A stretch of 64,000 nt of DNA, taken from contig JAQQWL010000002.1 of NCBI GenBank assembly GCA_038363925.1, positions 992,001-1,056,000 of the forward strand, given 5' to 3'. The DNA is from Apiospora phragmitis. Taxonomy: Eukaryota; Ascomycota; Sordariomycetes; Amphisphaeriales; Apiosporaceae. The position numbers and the translations under genes were made by a program. This document shows positions 48,212-59,432 of the stretch, in pieces (within the stretch, counting starts at the first letter, position 1; each line of letters begins with the position of its first letter). Under the pieces are notes generated by a model that saw only the letters and a list, made by a program, of their open reading frames with translations, did no database searches and was not told the origin of the DNA.

Positions 48212-49118
48212 TGCATGAGGCTCGTACGATGTATGTGCTATCCCTACCTGTGAGTGGGATCATATGCTCGGCGTCCAAAACCAGTGTTAAAGAGTACACA
48301 TCCCACCATGGCGAAGTAGAATATGGGCAGGACGGCGCCATTTGCTGCTATTTCCGCCATGGTCGTACGCGGAGCCCGAGAATGCAGGCCGGACAGCTGA
48401 TAACTTACATAATCGCAACACCAGCATCGCGGCGTTGGCTCCCATCTACACCCCCAATTCGAGCCACAAAGGCCAATATACTAGTTTGCGTATCTACAGC
48501 TCATCCTGCCATAGTCCTTGCCATTGTCCTTGTCATTTTGCTTCAGACCAGATGTCTAGTTCATGATGGGCGGGATTAACAATGCAGTTGGCCAACAGGA
48601 ATCTAAGGGACAGAGTCCAATAATGTCACCGGTACTGACCCAGCGGCACGTTGCCTTTGTATCCTCTTGCCTTCTTCTGGTGCCCACAACACGACCATTG
48701 GTAGTGGCCTTGGCCCATCACTTCTTCTGGCTACCAATTTTGCGCGAGCACATGATTACTCTTCAAGGCCAGAGTGCGTTGAACAGTTGCGCCACGGTGG
48801 AATTTACCCTTATCAGCGGATTACGCCATTTCATGATAGGCGAAACCAATCTTCCTAACCAGATGGTCGGTCTAATTGGCAGCGCCGAGTGCCTTGCTTC
48901 ATGCACACAGAGGAGAGGGGTCGGAATGGCTCGATGAAACCACAATTCCTCGATGCGGGGAGGTTGTTTGCGAACGTGAAATAAGTAAGCTTACCTACCT
49001 CAAGTGGTTTCTTGGAATATCCCAATGGGTGCATCATGAGGTTCTTCCCTTCACTTCCCAATGCTCCATGCTCCTCCCTGTTATTCATTACCACGTGTAG
49101 CTTTTGGGAACACTGATG
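48212..49118. other. Intergenic stretch, 0.9 kb
   Basis: The 3' flank of the COG gene and the promoter of the P450 gene. The frames present have no protein-like pattern. Nothing further seen. Confidence 0.5.
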
Positions 49119-51410
49119 ATGGAGTCGATATCGCAAAGACTCCAAGTGGTCGCCCACGCGGACCTGTCGACTACATTGTTCACCGCGGCACTCGTAGGGC
49201 TTTTGTCCCATATTCCAATCCGCTCGTATGAGTTTGAGAGGGTCGTGCTCCAATTCCTAGCTGGTTGTGTTTTGTGTTTCTTAGAACTCGGCGGTCTATA
49301 TGTTTATACCGGCCAATGCGGCAGCCTCTATGCTGCCCTTGCCCGATCTTTGCTCATTCAGGCCGTATTCCATGCAAGCCTCCTCGCCAGTATCGCCGTG
49401 TACCGGCTGGGCTTCCACCGGTGCCGTCACATTCCCGGCCCCGTGGGGGCGAAGCTCTCGCGGTTCTACGTTGTGTACCTGGCTTCCAAGAAGGTGCAGT
49501 TCCACAAGGAACTCTTGCAGATGCATGAGAAGTACGGCGATTTTGTTCGGACCGGTACGTGCCATGCCTGCCTTCTGAGGAAAGGAACAAAAGGGGGAGG
49601 ATGGAAAACCATTGACACATGTGGCATCAAACCATAGGTCCCAGAGAAGTGTCTGTCTTTCGCAAGGCAGCCGTAAATGCCATCCTTGGACCCAATTCGA
49701 AGTGTAGAAAGTCGACATGGTATTCACAGTTCGGATTCGACCCGACCAAGGTTTCGCTTCACTTGTGCCGCGATCACATCATGCACAGACGAAGGCGGCG
49801 AGCTTGGGATAGGGGATTATCCATCAAAGGTAAATTCTGGATTGGGAACCTGTCTATTCCTTCTTCTTCCTCTCCATTTGTATCCCTACATCACCAGATC
49901 GGAGCGAGCCGAGCGAGGAAATTGAATTCAATGTCCTGACGTGTGGCTGCTACTATAACTAGCACTTGCAACCTACGTCCCCCGAATCAAATCCCACGCC
50001 GACCTACTGTCCCAGCGCCTGCGGGAGCGTTCGGGCCGCCCCGTCGACGCGACACAGTGGGCCATGTTCTTCGGCTTCGACATGATCGGTGACGTGGGTT
50101 ACGGCCGGAGCTTCGACCAGCTCGTCGACCTCGCGGAACACCCCGCCGTCCTGCCCATCCACGAGCACATCATCGAGCTGGGCATCCTGGGCAACGTACC
50201 CTGGTTCTCGCACCTCCTGAGCTTCGTCCCCGGCGGCGCCGCGGCCTTGGCTGCCACCTTCGATTTCTGCCAGAACCAGCGACGCACGAAGCAGAAGGTC
50301 GGTTTCTATTTTGGCTACTTCCTACTTAACCAAGTGATTCACTCACCTACTCCTTTTACTGTCAAAGGAAAGGTGTATTTGTTTTCCCCCTCTTTGAGGT
50401 AGCTGACACGGTAGAAACTAGACGTGGAGCAATGATGAATATCCGAGAGATATCGTCTCGTGGCTACTCAAAGCCATGTCCGAGCATAATGGCACCGGGC
50501 CACCATCGATAGCTGCCCTGGATGATGATACACGACTGCTTCTCCTCGCTGGAAGGTGTGTACTTCATACCTATATAAACTGATACAAACTTTAGAGACA
50601 ACTAGTCAGCTTACGAAACTAACCCTCGTTAATTGTAGTGAAACCACGTCCTCGGCTCTCTCCAACGCCCTCTTCTTCCTTGCCCGATACCCCGAGAAGC
50701 AAGAGAAACTGCGCGCGGCGCTACTACTACCACTACCCAAAAGCTCGGACACTACTACTGCTTCTTCTGCTGCTGCTGCTGCTGCCAACTGGAGCTACGA
50801 GGCGGTCTTAGGCGTCAAGTACCTCGACCACTTCATCAGCGAGACCCTGCGACTCAAGCCGTCCTTGTTCCTGAGCGGGCGCTACGAGACGCCCCCCGAG
50901 GGCATGCAGGTCGACGAGGTCCGCATCCCGGGCCGCGTCGTCGTGACGGCGCCGCTCGTCTGGCTGCAGCGCGACCCCCGGTACTGGCAGCGGCCGGACG
51001 AGTTCCTGCCGGAGCGGTGGGGGGGACGACCGCCGAGCGGAGATGGGGACGGATGGTTCGCCTTACTTCCCCTTTTCTTGGTAAGCCATTGATTTGGTAA
51101 CTTAAACGGCCCCTTCCATTTCCCGTTTCTATGCCTCTTTAGGTACTTACTTTGTAGTACCATTGATGTGTCTCATACATCTGCTAATGGCCTGGGGGAA
51201 TTCCCCCTGAAAATAGGGGCATTCAGCTGTCCTGGGAAGAACCTCGCTCTCATGACCCTGAGGATCGCGCTTTCCGTCATTCTCCAAAATTTCAAAGTAG
51301 ACTTCGCTCCTGGGGAGACGGGTGTCGAGTTTGACAATGAGGCCAAGGACACATTCACAACGACGCTTCCACCGCTCAAGTTGCAGTTCACACAGCTCCA
51401 GGCTGGGTGA
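49119..51410 (+). CDS. Cytochrome P450 monooxygenase
   Basis: Haem-thiolate monooxygenase of about 577 residues in six exons: 49119-49554, 49638-49829, 49963-50297, 50422-50555, 50639-51080 and 51217-51410. The N-terminus has several hydrophobic segments (ADLSTTLFTAALVGLLSHI, VVLQFLAGCVLCFLELGGLY, LLIQAVFHASLLASIAVYRL) before the hinge RCRHIPGPVGAK, indicating a polytopic ER anchor. Then come HRRRRRAWDRGLSIKAL (C-helix), LLLLAGSETTSSALS (oxygen-binding I-helix), ISETLRLKPSLFLSGR (ExxR), EFLPERW, and the Cys loop GAFSCPGKNLAL. The donor of intron 3 is an unusual GTCGGT. The frame is disturbed between 51,011 (a G7 run) and 51,075, just before the haem loop; a shifted frame there reads GSPYFPFS, as expected. 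The pattern resembles fungal tryprostatin/benzoate-hydroxylase-like P450s, but family and substrate are unresolved. Confidence 0.85.
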
Positions 51411-52249
51411 ATGAATTATCCACGTTACGAAGCTATAGCCGGGTCGACGCCATCCTGCTTACTATAGGTAGAGAAATGTCCTGAGTGGTTGTTTTCTGTG
51501 ATACTTTCTATTCGGGAGTAAGGGTATAAGCTCCGTCGTGATTCCGGAAAAGCCATCTGATTGTTCCATGGCATCAGACTTTATGAGCCTACCTATGTCA
51601 AGAATGAAAATCATTGGCACACTCGCTAATTATACTATCACAGGGTACCAAGAGGATTGGCGAACCCCATCTGTCGTCCTGCTTTATCCTGAATACTGTT
51701 CTGCTGGTCTAGGCAGGGCAATAAACATCACCAGAATATGTGATAGCCTAGCAAAGATATTTTTCATGTGCCTTATAGATGTTCTAATTCACTTATTCGT
51801 CGCCTCTCTTGCACCATTCCGTCGTGTTTGCCTCGTATATCCGTTGACCTTTTCATGGCCTCTGTTCACCTTGCCATTACAAACCAACTATGACTTGACT
51901 TACACATTGCCTTCAGACGATTTAATATGCGCTGTGGATTTGTTAATCGCCTCCCAAGATCTCATCACCAACTAATTGTTCACTCAAATCCTGCCTAATA
52001 AAATCCCAAATTCCGGCATGGTCGTCTGATCGGTTTTCTCAACAACGCGCTACGCGTCACCGGAGTTCATCTTGCCTCAAGCAAGCCCAACCTGGCTCAG
52101 TCCTTAGCGTCTCTAGATGCCAACCGCCTCCGGACTGGACTCTACAAGAAAACTTCATTTTGCTTGAGGCTTTCCGAAAGAAACAGCAGAGCTCTTGACC
52201 AAATCACCAAATACATAAAGACCGGCTCTGTTGGGCTGGACTGTCGACA
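51411..52249. other. Intergenic stretch, 0.84 kb
   Basis: AT-rich 3' flank of the P450 and 5' flank of the next gene. The plus-strand frame of 145 residues at 51,538-51,975 has no support and lies on the P450 3' side. Nothing further seen. Confidence 0.45.
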
Positions 52250-53049
52250 ATGTCGGACCCAAAGGACTTACAGCACGCCATAGGCAATGTAAACACCACC
52301 ACCACCCCGTCACCGAAGCGCGTCAAGCCCAACTATTTTGCTTCTTCTTGTTCTTCTGCCTCAAACAATATCCAGTTGATGCCAGAGAGTCGCAAGAACA
52401 ATCGCCGCAAGAAACAGGAGAATAACATCCTCGCAGAAATCTTGGCAACCGACATAATAGCCAAAGATACGCTAGAGTTTCTCATGGGAGAGAAGGAAGA
52501 CATCCGCCACCTCGCTTATAACGATGTCATCACCCAACAACAATATGAGCTCAACGATGCCCCGGAAGTCTCGACTACAGCAGGCGATTATCTGCTGAGC
52601 AAGCAGGTCACCGAGGCCGATCTGCAGGAGGTTCGAGGCAAGCTTGCCGAGCTAGAGGCGACACTGCAGGATATCCCTTGGCGCAAGGACAACAGAACAT
52701 CGACACTGCCACCAAATGTCAGCTCGACTATCTTCTCGTCGAGCGCGTAGTGCTGGTGGGCATGATTGAGAGCGGCGAGGAGTGGCTCGAGTACATTGAG
52801 CACGGGGGCGGCCCTCTGCAGGCGGCCTAGAATGCTCGCTTCCAGAACGGCGCAGCCGTGGTGGTGGAGGATGTGGACCTCGGCGCCGAGATGCCGTGGG
52901 TCGGCTGGATGGGGGAGGAGGTTGCGACGTACAACTCGCACCAGGAGGAGGCGTGGACCACGTTGGACGTACCTCTCGGCGAAGACCACATCGCCAAGTA
53001 TGGACCCGGCAACGGGGAAATGCGTTACTATGAGAAGCGAATCTGGTGA
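52250..53049 (+). pseudogene. Broken hypothetical gene (frame break plus in-frame stop)
   Basis: Starts MSDPKDLQHAIGNVNTTTTP, with a basic patch (SPKRVKPN, RKNNRRKKQE) and acidic helical segments (LAEILATDIIAKDTLEFLMG, EADLQEVRGKLAELEATL). After about 52,690 the coding sense passes to another frame (CQLDYLLVERVVLVGMIESG, EEWLEYIEHGGG), meets a TAG at 52,828-52,830, then continues in the same frame (NARFQNGAAVVVEDVDLGAE, MPWVGWMGEEVATYNSHQEE) to a stop. The second half is acidic and Trp-rich, about 265 residues in all. I do not recognise the family. A nonsense codon is not explained by homopolymer error, so this may be a real pseudogene or a wrong base. Confidence 0.5.
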
Positions 53050-53635
53050 AGAGGGCGCAAGCAAGCAATGCAAGATAGAAGTGGGCTCGTGTGGTGGGGA
53101 GGCGGAAGGAGGTCCCCTTAATTACACGCACCACGGGAACCACAGGTGCTGCGACAACATACGGCAAACGGCAAGGACGGAGTGTAATAAAGGGCAAGGT
53201 CTGGAAGCGCTTGATCGTAGCGTACGATGGTATCCATATTTCCTAGGCGCAACAAAGGGCCGGTAATGAGTTTATAGACAGATGCTTCCGATATTACACA
53301 ATTCCTGTGCCTCTTGTTGATAATCTGAAATAACACGTGCTTTGCTAACTCGTCAATACAGTATTTTTAATTGGATACAAGGGAATACCAAGCAACATCA
53401 AGACAGCCAAGACACCTGGTCCTGGGCAAAGCTAGGTACTTACTTACCTACTTATTGAGTTTTATCTGCCCCTGGCCGCAACTTCTCCACCGTCGCCCGT
53501 GAGAAGGTATTCAGAGAAACTTTAAAAAGAAGAGAGAAATATAAGGAAGAGACCCGCAGCACTGAGGTACTTCTATATATTTTTCCTCCTTACGACAACC
53601 CATTCTTATTGCAGGTGCTTCCACATACACTTATA
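53050..53635. other. Short intergenic stretch
   Basis: An AT-rich segment between the two broken hypotheticals. I see no gene. Confidence 0.45.
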
Positions 53636-54122
53636 ATGCACTCTCCTGCCCCTACCGCCGTCGCCGGCGACGTCGATTGGGTCTTCGTCAACCACATGTC
53701 GGCCGCCGCCGACAACGTTACGGACGCTTTGGACAAAATCGCATACAACCTGAGACAGTTATACGGTCGCCGGAGAACTCGAAGCCACCTAAAACCTCGC
53801 CGCCGGTCTTAATTCGTTCGTTGGCAGGCTGGAGGCTGCGCGCACCGGCGGCGGCAGTATCAAAAGACCCTACGACGAAGAAAATGCGATAATTCGTGAT
53901 GAAGCCGCCACCAAAGACACGCTCTCACACATCACGTTCGAGCCTTGGGAGGTGAGGGATCGGAAGGAGGAGTCCCTGCTGGACTTTTGGTCAGACCTGA
54001 GATTCATCGCACTGTGGCTCGTTTTTTGTCTCCTTATGTGGCTCACTATGGAATTGCTTTTCGTCCTGGTGAGTTTCCCAGGACTGCTGCGGTCCAGAAG
54101 GCCAAGGAGGATATGTGGCTGA
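53636..54122 (+). pseudogene. Broken hypothetical gene, possible single-pass membrane protein
   Basis: Starts MHSPAPTAVAGDVDWVFVNH and runs through a helical part (ADNVTDALDKIAYNLRQ). The sense then passes to another frame near 53,770 (VAGELEAT), meets a TAA at about 53,795, and continues in the same frame: NLAAGLNSFVGRLEAARTGG, EENAIIRDEAATKDTLSHIT, VRDRKEESLLDFWSDLRF and a hydrophobic end (IALWLVFCLLMWLTMELLFV). The heptad-like N-terminal half plus one C-terminal membrane segment would fit a tail-anchored protein. Family unknown. A frame break plus a stop codon, as in the preceding gene, suggests decay, but error cannot be excluded. Confidence 0.45.
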
Positions 54123-55222
54123 TCGAATACTATCTCTAGGAATGTGAGGTATTCCATAGCGCATCAATGTGCTTTGACTATGTGCCTCCTTGGCATTGGG
54201 TTTGGTAGTAGGGTCAAGCTATCAGGGCGTTCGGTAACGGGATGGGCTGGTTTTTTAATGTCATGCATGAGTGGAAAGAGCCAAAGGGCAGGCGGGTGAG
54301 GCGAAAAGCTGGAGTACTGTTAGTGTTCCCGATATCAATAGAATATTATTTTTACAAGAAGGGAGTTGATTTCTCGACATGATCTTACTGATATTTTATT
54401 TGGAAGAACAATATGATGGTAGGAGGGCCGAACCGAGACAATACTCGAACAATTACAAGCATATAATTTCAGGTTCATTGTAAGGGCTGATGGGAAGAAC
54501 GTATGGAGAGCATACCAGACAGAATGATCCCAGCTTCTATATAAAGTGCCACCTTTAAATGTTGACAAGTTAATAAAGAAAGAGAAGCCCATCCATTTGA
54601 TTGGTGTACTAGTTGGGTTTCCGGACATCTCTCGTTACCTGTTTGGAATACACCATATTGCGACGGGCCAATCAGGTGTTGTAGATTCAGCACCCCCACC
54701 CTTTTCACCGCCTTCCCAAAGCGGCAGATTGTCCAGCTTGGTGGGTCTGGTTTGGCCAAGCTGGTGTCGGTCGTCGGCATGATTGAATGGCTGGTTTAGT
54801 GGTTAGTGTGCCTGGTGACAAAGGCGGCGCTGTAAGTCAGCATAGCATGGAAAGCAAAGCAAGCCTCGTCACAATTCGGCAGATTAGATCGAAATGGGCC
54901 ACTCGCTCTGACCAAACACAAGAATACCCTCACCAATTTCTGGGTAATGCGATTTCAGGATATTGATCCTTTCTAAGCAGACAATCCATCTGTTTGAAGG
55001 GCAGAGTCATTCATCTGCCTGCTACCTTCTTGTTCGCACAGCTATCCAAACCCTCCAACACGGCGAACAATCTCCGAATTCTTGTCAAGTCAACCCACAA
55101 CTTCCTAGGCATTCCCAATTTCTCTTCCTCCCACCGATCTCTATACACAATTTTTTAAAGCTTGTCAGTGCTACAAACTCGTACAACATCACATCGTATC
55201 GCTACAAGCATTTGTTCGAGCC
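54123..55222. other. Intergenic stretch, 1.1 kb
   Basis: No gene supported. The last 250 bases are pyrimidine-rich leader sequence of the Sds3-like gene (CCACAACTTCC, TTCTCTTCCTCCC). Confidence 0.5.
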
Positions 55223-56938
55223 ATGGCAACCGCCGATACCTCCTCCTCGGCCATGGCTACAAAGCCTGGTCGTGGTGGTGATGTCCGACCCCAATCCCCT
55301 CCTGCCCAGGCCTCGAAGCGCGACAAGAAGCGACAAGTCCTAAGCGAAAAGCTGGCTCTTTTGACCGATCAAATGAGCCGTGATCGCGACAGGAGTTACA
55401 GAGAGGAGCTGCAAAAAAATCCAGGTCGACCTCAATCTCGTTGGCCGGGTCGATCCCTACGCCGACCGCCCCCTCGACGAGATCCAGCGCGAGTACCGTG
55501 AACTCTCGCAAGCCAGTGCCAATGGCACCGACCGCCCAAACCGCACTCTTCTGGAGATGGCAGGCCCATCGTTCCAGGACTGGGTGCACAACGTTGAGGA
55601 CTTGATCGAGACTCGTGACTACGATCTGACTAGCCAAAAGGTACAGAACTCCTCTGCTGACAGAATCAATGCGCTGCCCATACTAACCCTACTCCCTCAA
55701 TAGTACGAATATGAGCGACGATTGCAAGAGAACCATAACACTTGCGCCTACAAGATCGAGGTTGCGAAACGAGAATACAGGGCCCTGTCCGCCACCCTCC
55801 AAGACCGTCTTATCAATGCGATAACATCCAAGAAAGCCCGGTTGAGCAGGGAAGAAGGAAGCCTTGGAGATTTCCGACAGCTCAGCGTTGTTCCTGCACC
55901 CGAACCAATTCAGCTCACCAACCCCTCCAGCCCTGGCGGCACTCATGCAAAGCGAACCACTCGTCTGCGCCGTGAGATGGAGGAGCAGGCCGGCTATGCG
56001 GACAATAAGAAGAGAAAGCGAAATGGCGGCGACGAAGACGGCTCTCCCGCCCCATCCGAAGAGCCCTCGACGGCTCCAACACTACCCCTCTATGGCAGAA
56101 CGACCGCATCCGAGCGATGCGCAAGGAGACGGGCCCTATTTTACAGCATTGACAAACTCTTTACCGACAAGGAGCTGTCAATGAACTACAACACTGCCGC
56201 ATTAGCTTCCTACAAGTACCTGCTCACCCGTCGCGACGTCAACGGCAACGTCATAACGCCCCCTGACGATAGTGAGGCTGGCAACGGTGATGCGCATGAT
56301 GAGGATGAGGAATTGGCAGCCCCGACAATGGAGCGCCAACCTTCGCATGCTACGCGCAGCACCCGTGGCGGACAGAACAACGTGCACAACTTCTTGGATG
56401 ACAAGGTCCTCGGCATAGAAGGCCTTGCCAACTTCGAGATTGCTGGAAACCTGGATAAGATGGGCACCCAAGAGCCCAAGCTTCCCCATTGATCCACTCT
56501 CAATACTCCAAGGCCTATGTGAAATCCGAGTCCAATACGCCTATGGGTCTTAACCAGGACGATGCTCAGCAGGACTTCATGATCATGAATGTGTTCAAGA
56601 GCTATCAGCGACAAAAGGGTACGGGGTCCAACATCGATGAACCGAACGGCGGGAGACGGTTACTTGAGAATATGGTCTACAGCCCAGCTGCTCCACGACA
56701 CGTTGCATACATACAGGGTCAGAGGCCTTCGGTCGAACACCTATCCGAGTCTCTGGGCGTCTCTTCTAGTAGTCTGCGCGACGAGCCTGGGCTTGGCAGC
56801 AGCATCCTGAGCGGGCTGGCACCTGGTGTTGTCGCCAACAACCACGCATCTCCCGCTCCGCCCATGAGCCGACAGAGCAGCTATGGAGGCGCGGCGATGT
56901 CCCGACAGGGTAGTGGGAGGGGCAAGCGTCGATGTTAG
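55223..56938 (+). CDS. Sds3-like protein (histone deacetylase complex subunit type)
   Basis: Two exons, 55223-55640 and 55704-56938, with a 63-base GTACAG intron. The protein is a long charged coiled coil: SKRDKKRQVLSEKLALLTDQ, SRDRDRSYREELQKIQVDLN, YADRPLDEIQREYRELSQ, then YEYERRLQENHNTCAYKIEV and AKREYRALSATLQDRLINAI with TSKKARLSREE. That pattern fits Sds3-like subunits of the Rpd3L histone deacetylase complex. The C-terminal part is disordered and Ser-rich (MSRQSSYGGAAMSRQGSGRG). Four frame breaks: an extra A in an A7 run at about 55,411-55,417, a compensating pair near 56,093 and 56,147 (between them NDRIRAMRKETGPILQ is read), and a missing C at 56,483-56,486. They cancel, giving 550 residues. 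The Sds3 assignment is by pattern and moderate. Confidence 0.65.
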
Positions 56939-57359
56939 TTAAGAGACATACCCGGTCCGTTCTTGGCGTCGTCGGCGAAATATATATGGGGGATTTTGTT
57001 GAAGAAGTACAATGGACATACGGCACAAAGGAGTCATGGTCGAGGGGAAGGGATTTCTGATTTTTCTTACGCGCCTATCATCTGATCGATGCGGCATAGC
57101 GAATGGTTTTATGGCATATGGCATGACGCGGGGTTTCTCCCTTTTTACTTTGTTTTTCTATCTCAGGCCGTACGGCACGTTTACCAGTGCGCAACATACC
57201 CAGTAGATGCCCAACCTAGGATTTTATACAACTGATTATGATCATTCTGAAAACTATATGAATATTCGCAACAAGATACGAATGCCGATCTGCTCTCATG
57301 ACTCCTATCTCCCTTGTCCCACACCCACTTAACAAACACTTGCTGGATTATTTCCTCCT
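56939..57359. other. Convergent 3' region
   Basis: The 3' flanks of the Sds3-like and CmcJ-like genes; nothing further seen. Confidence 0.5.
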
Positions 57360-58238
57360 TCAGGGCCCAAAAACCAAAGCTCTAACCTCGATGCTCTCCC
57401 GCCCCTCGGCATCGGGCCGTGTCCGCGGGTCCTCGAAAGCCGAGTGGGGCGTCCCTGCCGCCCTGGACTTGGCTCTCGCCCGCGGGGCGCAGGCTCTCGC
57501 TGTCGAAGCACTCGAGCAGCAGGCGCTCGTCGGGGGTCATGCCGCTCCAGTAGTACCACTTCTGGTCCAGATGGTGGGCTATGGCCGCCGTCTCGCCCGT
57601 GTAGCCGCTCGCGTAGCGGTGCTGACGGGGATGGCGTCTTCCTTACGGAACGAGGCGGAGGAGGCGAAGGCCAGGGGGCTGGACTCGACGGGGCCCTTGT
57701 TGAGGGACCGCCACACGTTGATGATGCGGTACCGGGTCCCCGCGGCTAAGAGGTCGTCGGCTTCGTCAGGGCAGTGCCGGCGGATGCGCTGCACTACCGA
57801 CTTGGCGGTCTGGTTGAGCGTGCGTGTAGAGCGCGGGGCGCGGCGGGCGGTGGCGCCGGCGCGTCGGATGGTGTGGTCGAAGATTACGACGCGGGTGGCG
57901 CCGGAGACGTGGTGGAGGAGGAGGGCGGTTACTTTGGGGTAGTAATCGTTCGTGATGCTGGTTTCGTCGTCGAAGTCTACTTTTCCTTCTGTAGTAGAGG
58001 GGGCAGGCAAGATCGGGAAGAAGGCGTCGTGGTCCAGGGTGAAGTCCGACTCCCGGCCTCGGATGTCGTGGATCTGGACGGGTTGCGGGTTCACGACGAG
58101 GTTGCGCTTTGGCTCGCCGGCCGGTGGGGTCGTCGACGTAGTTCACGGGGGTGATGCCGGGGGGCGGGCGGATGGGTGAAGTTTAGGGTGGCGGTTACGG
58201 GTCCGCGGGGGGACGGAGGGGGAGGGGGTTATGGCCAT
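57360..58238 (-). pseudogene. CmcJ/AsaB-type non-haem oxygenase, multiply frame-broken
   Basis: The family comprises fungal hydroxylase/desaturase-type Fe(II) oxygenases of about 290 residues found in natural-product and other pathways; the span here matches that length. Recognisable pieces in order, in different frames: VTATLNFTH, GITPVNYVDDPTG, PKRNLVVNPQPVQIHDIRGR, FTLDHDAFFPIL, DYYPKVTALLLHHVSGATRV, VIFDHTIRR, HCPDEADDLLAAGTRYRIIN, VWRSLNKGPVESSPLAFASS, HRYASGYTGETAAIAHH, QKWYYWSGMTPDERLLLECF, PHSAFEDPRTRPDAEGRESI and EVRALVFGP. There are at least five breaks, one of which looks like a four-base duplication (CGGC) near 58,120, and the usual histidines (DH in VIFDHTIRR, AHH, PHSAFEDP) are still present. 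The density of breaks is higher than in neighbouring housekeeping genes, so real decay is possible. Divergent from the AT-hook gene. Confidence 0.7.
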
Positions 58239-59432
58239 GTTTGGGTTTGGGGCTCTAACGGGTTGGGAGTGAGATGCGGATGGGCTTATACGGATGGGCT
58301 TGTCAACGGCAGGAAGAGTATGGCTACGATGGTAACTATTGCGTAGTAAGAAGCTGGTAGTCCTTGGCGAGATGATTATTCCAGTTCTTGGATGATACTC
58401 GGGTTGGAGGCGTTTATATACATCAAGTCAAACAAATTCGCATTTTTAATCCGAGAAGTAAAGATGAGGAGCTATGATCTGATTTGAGTAGCACATAGAT
58501 CTCAGGACTATTCGATCAACGATCACGCAATTCGGAGAAGCTGCACTCCTTTATTAAGCTTCATGTTCGGGCTTTGGAGGGGATCTCGATAACTCATTGG
58601 CTCATGGTGCCCTACTTACATACTCATCGACAAGAAGGGCGTGTCTCAACCGGATGTCGTCATCTAGTCGTTGGAGTACGTGTCTGCTCTTGGACTTGAA
58701 TATGTCGTGTTCGTGTATATCACTAGGGCGTATTTCTCTGCTTTGTAACATGAGCGGAACTTAATTCCGCCAAAGGCACATCAGTTTGGCCGACTCCGTA
58801 CCAAGGGCGGCATGCTCCGTAAAACGGAAGCACTCCGCGATAACCATGACAGTGACAAAGCAGTTGAAACGGGATGTCTTAATGCTGTCTTTCTTATTAA
58901 TCAGCAGGGTATGTGATGGGATTTGCGGGGCGATATCGCTCTCCCGAAACAGCGGCCGGGGTCGTCTCGTCGTCTTCCAGTTTGTGAGCCGCCTTGCCGC
59001 AAGGACAGCACTGGCCTCCCCACATGGCCTCTAAACTTAAGCCAGTTAGCGGCCTAAGAAAAACTGCCAGAGTGGTCCCTGCAGGGACTTAAACTCCCCT
59101 CAAGCTATGCCCAATCAGCCAAAGTAAACAAAAAGCCAGGTTTTACGGAGACCGATATTGGGAAATTGGGACGACCAAACCATGTCTCTTATTACCACCC
59201 TCGGTCCATATCCGTATCCCACCGTGGCGATACTTGTAGCTTGACGTCTACTCTAATCCTTTGTCATTCGATCTACCTATATTTCACTGTACTTACATTT
59301 TCCCATACGACGCGTCCGGATTTCTATGCACGCGCCCTAAACATTCAATGCACCAGGGTGGCGGATCCGCTGGCCTAACATCAACATAGTCGAGTACACC
59401 GACAGGCCCCGGGCCCGGCTCTGACATTCTCC
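58239..59432. promoter_or_regulatory. Divergent promoter region, 1.2 kb
   Basis: Lies between the divergent CmcJ-like and AT-hook genes. No gene is seen. It is not obviously different in composition from other gaps. Confidence 0.45.
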
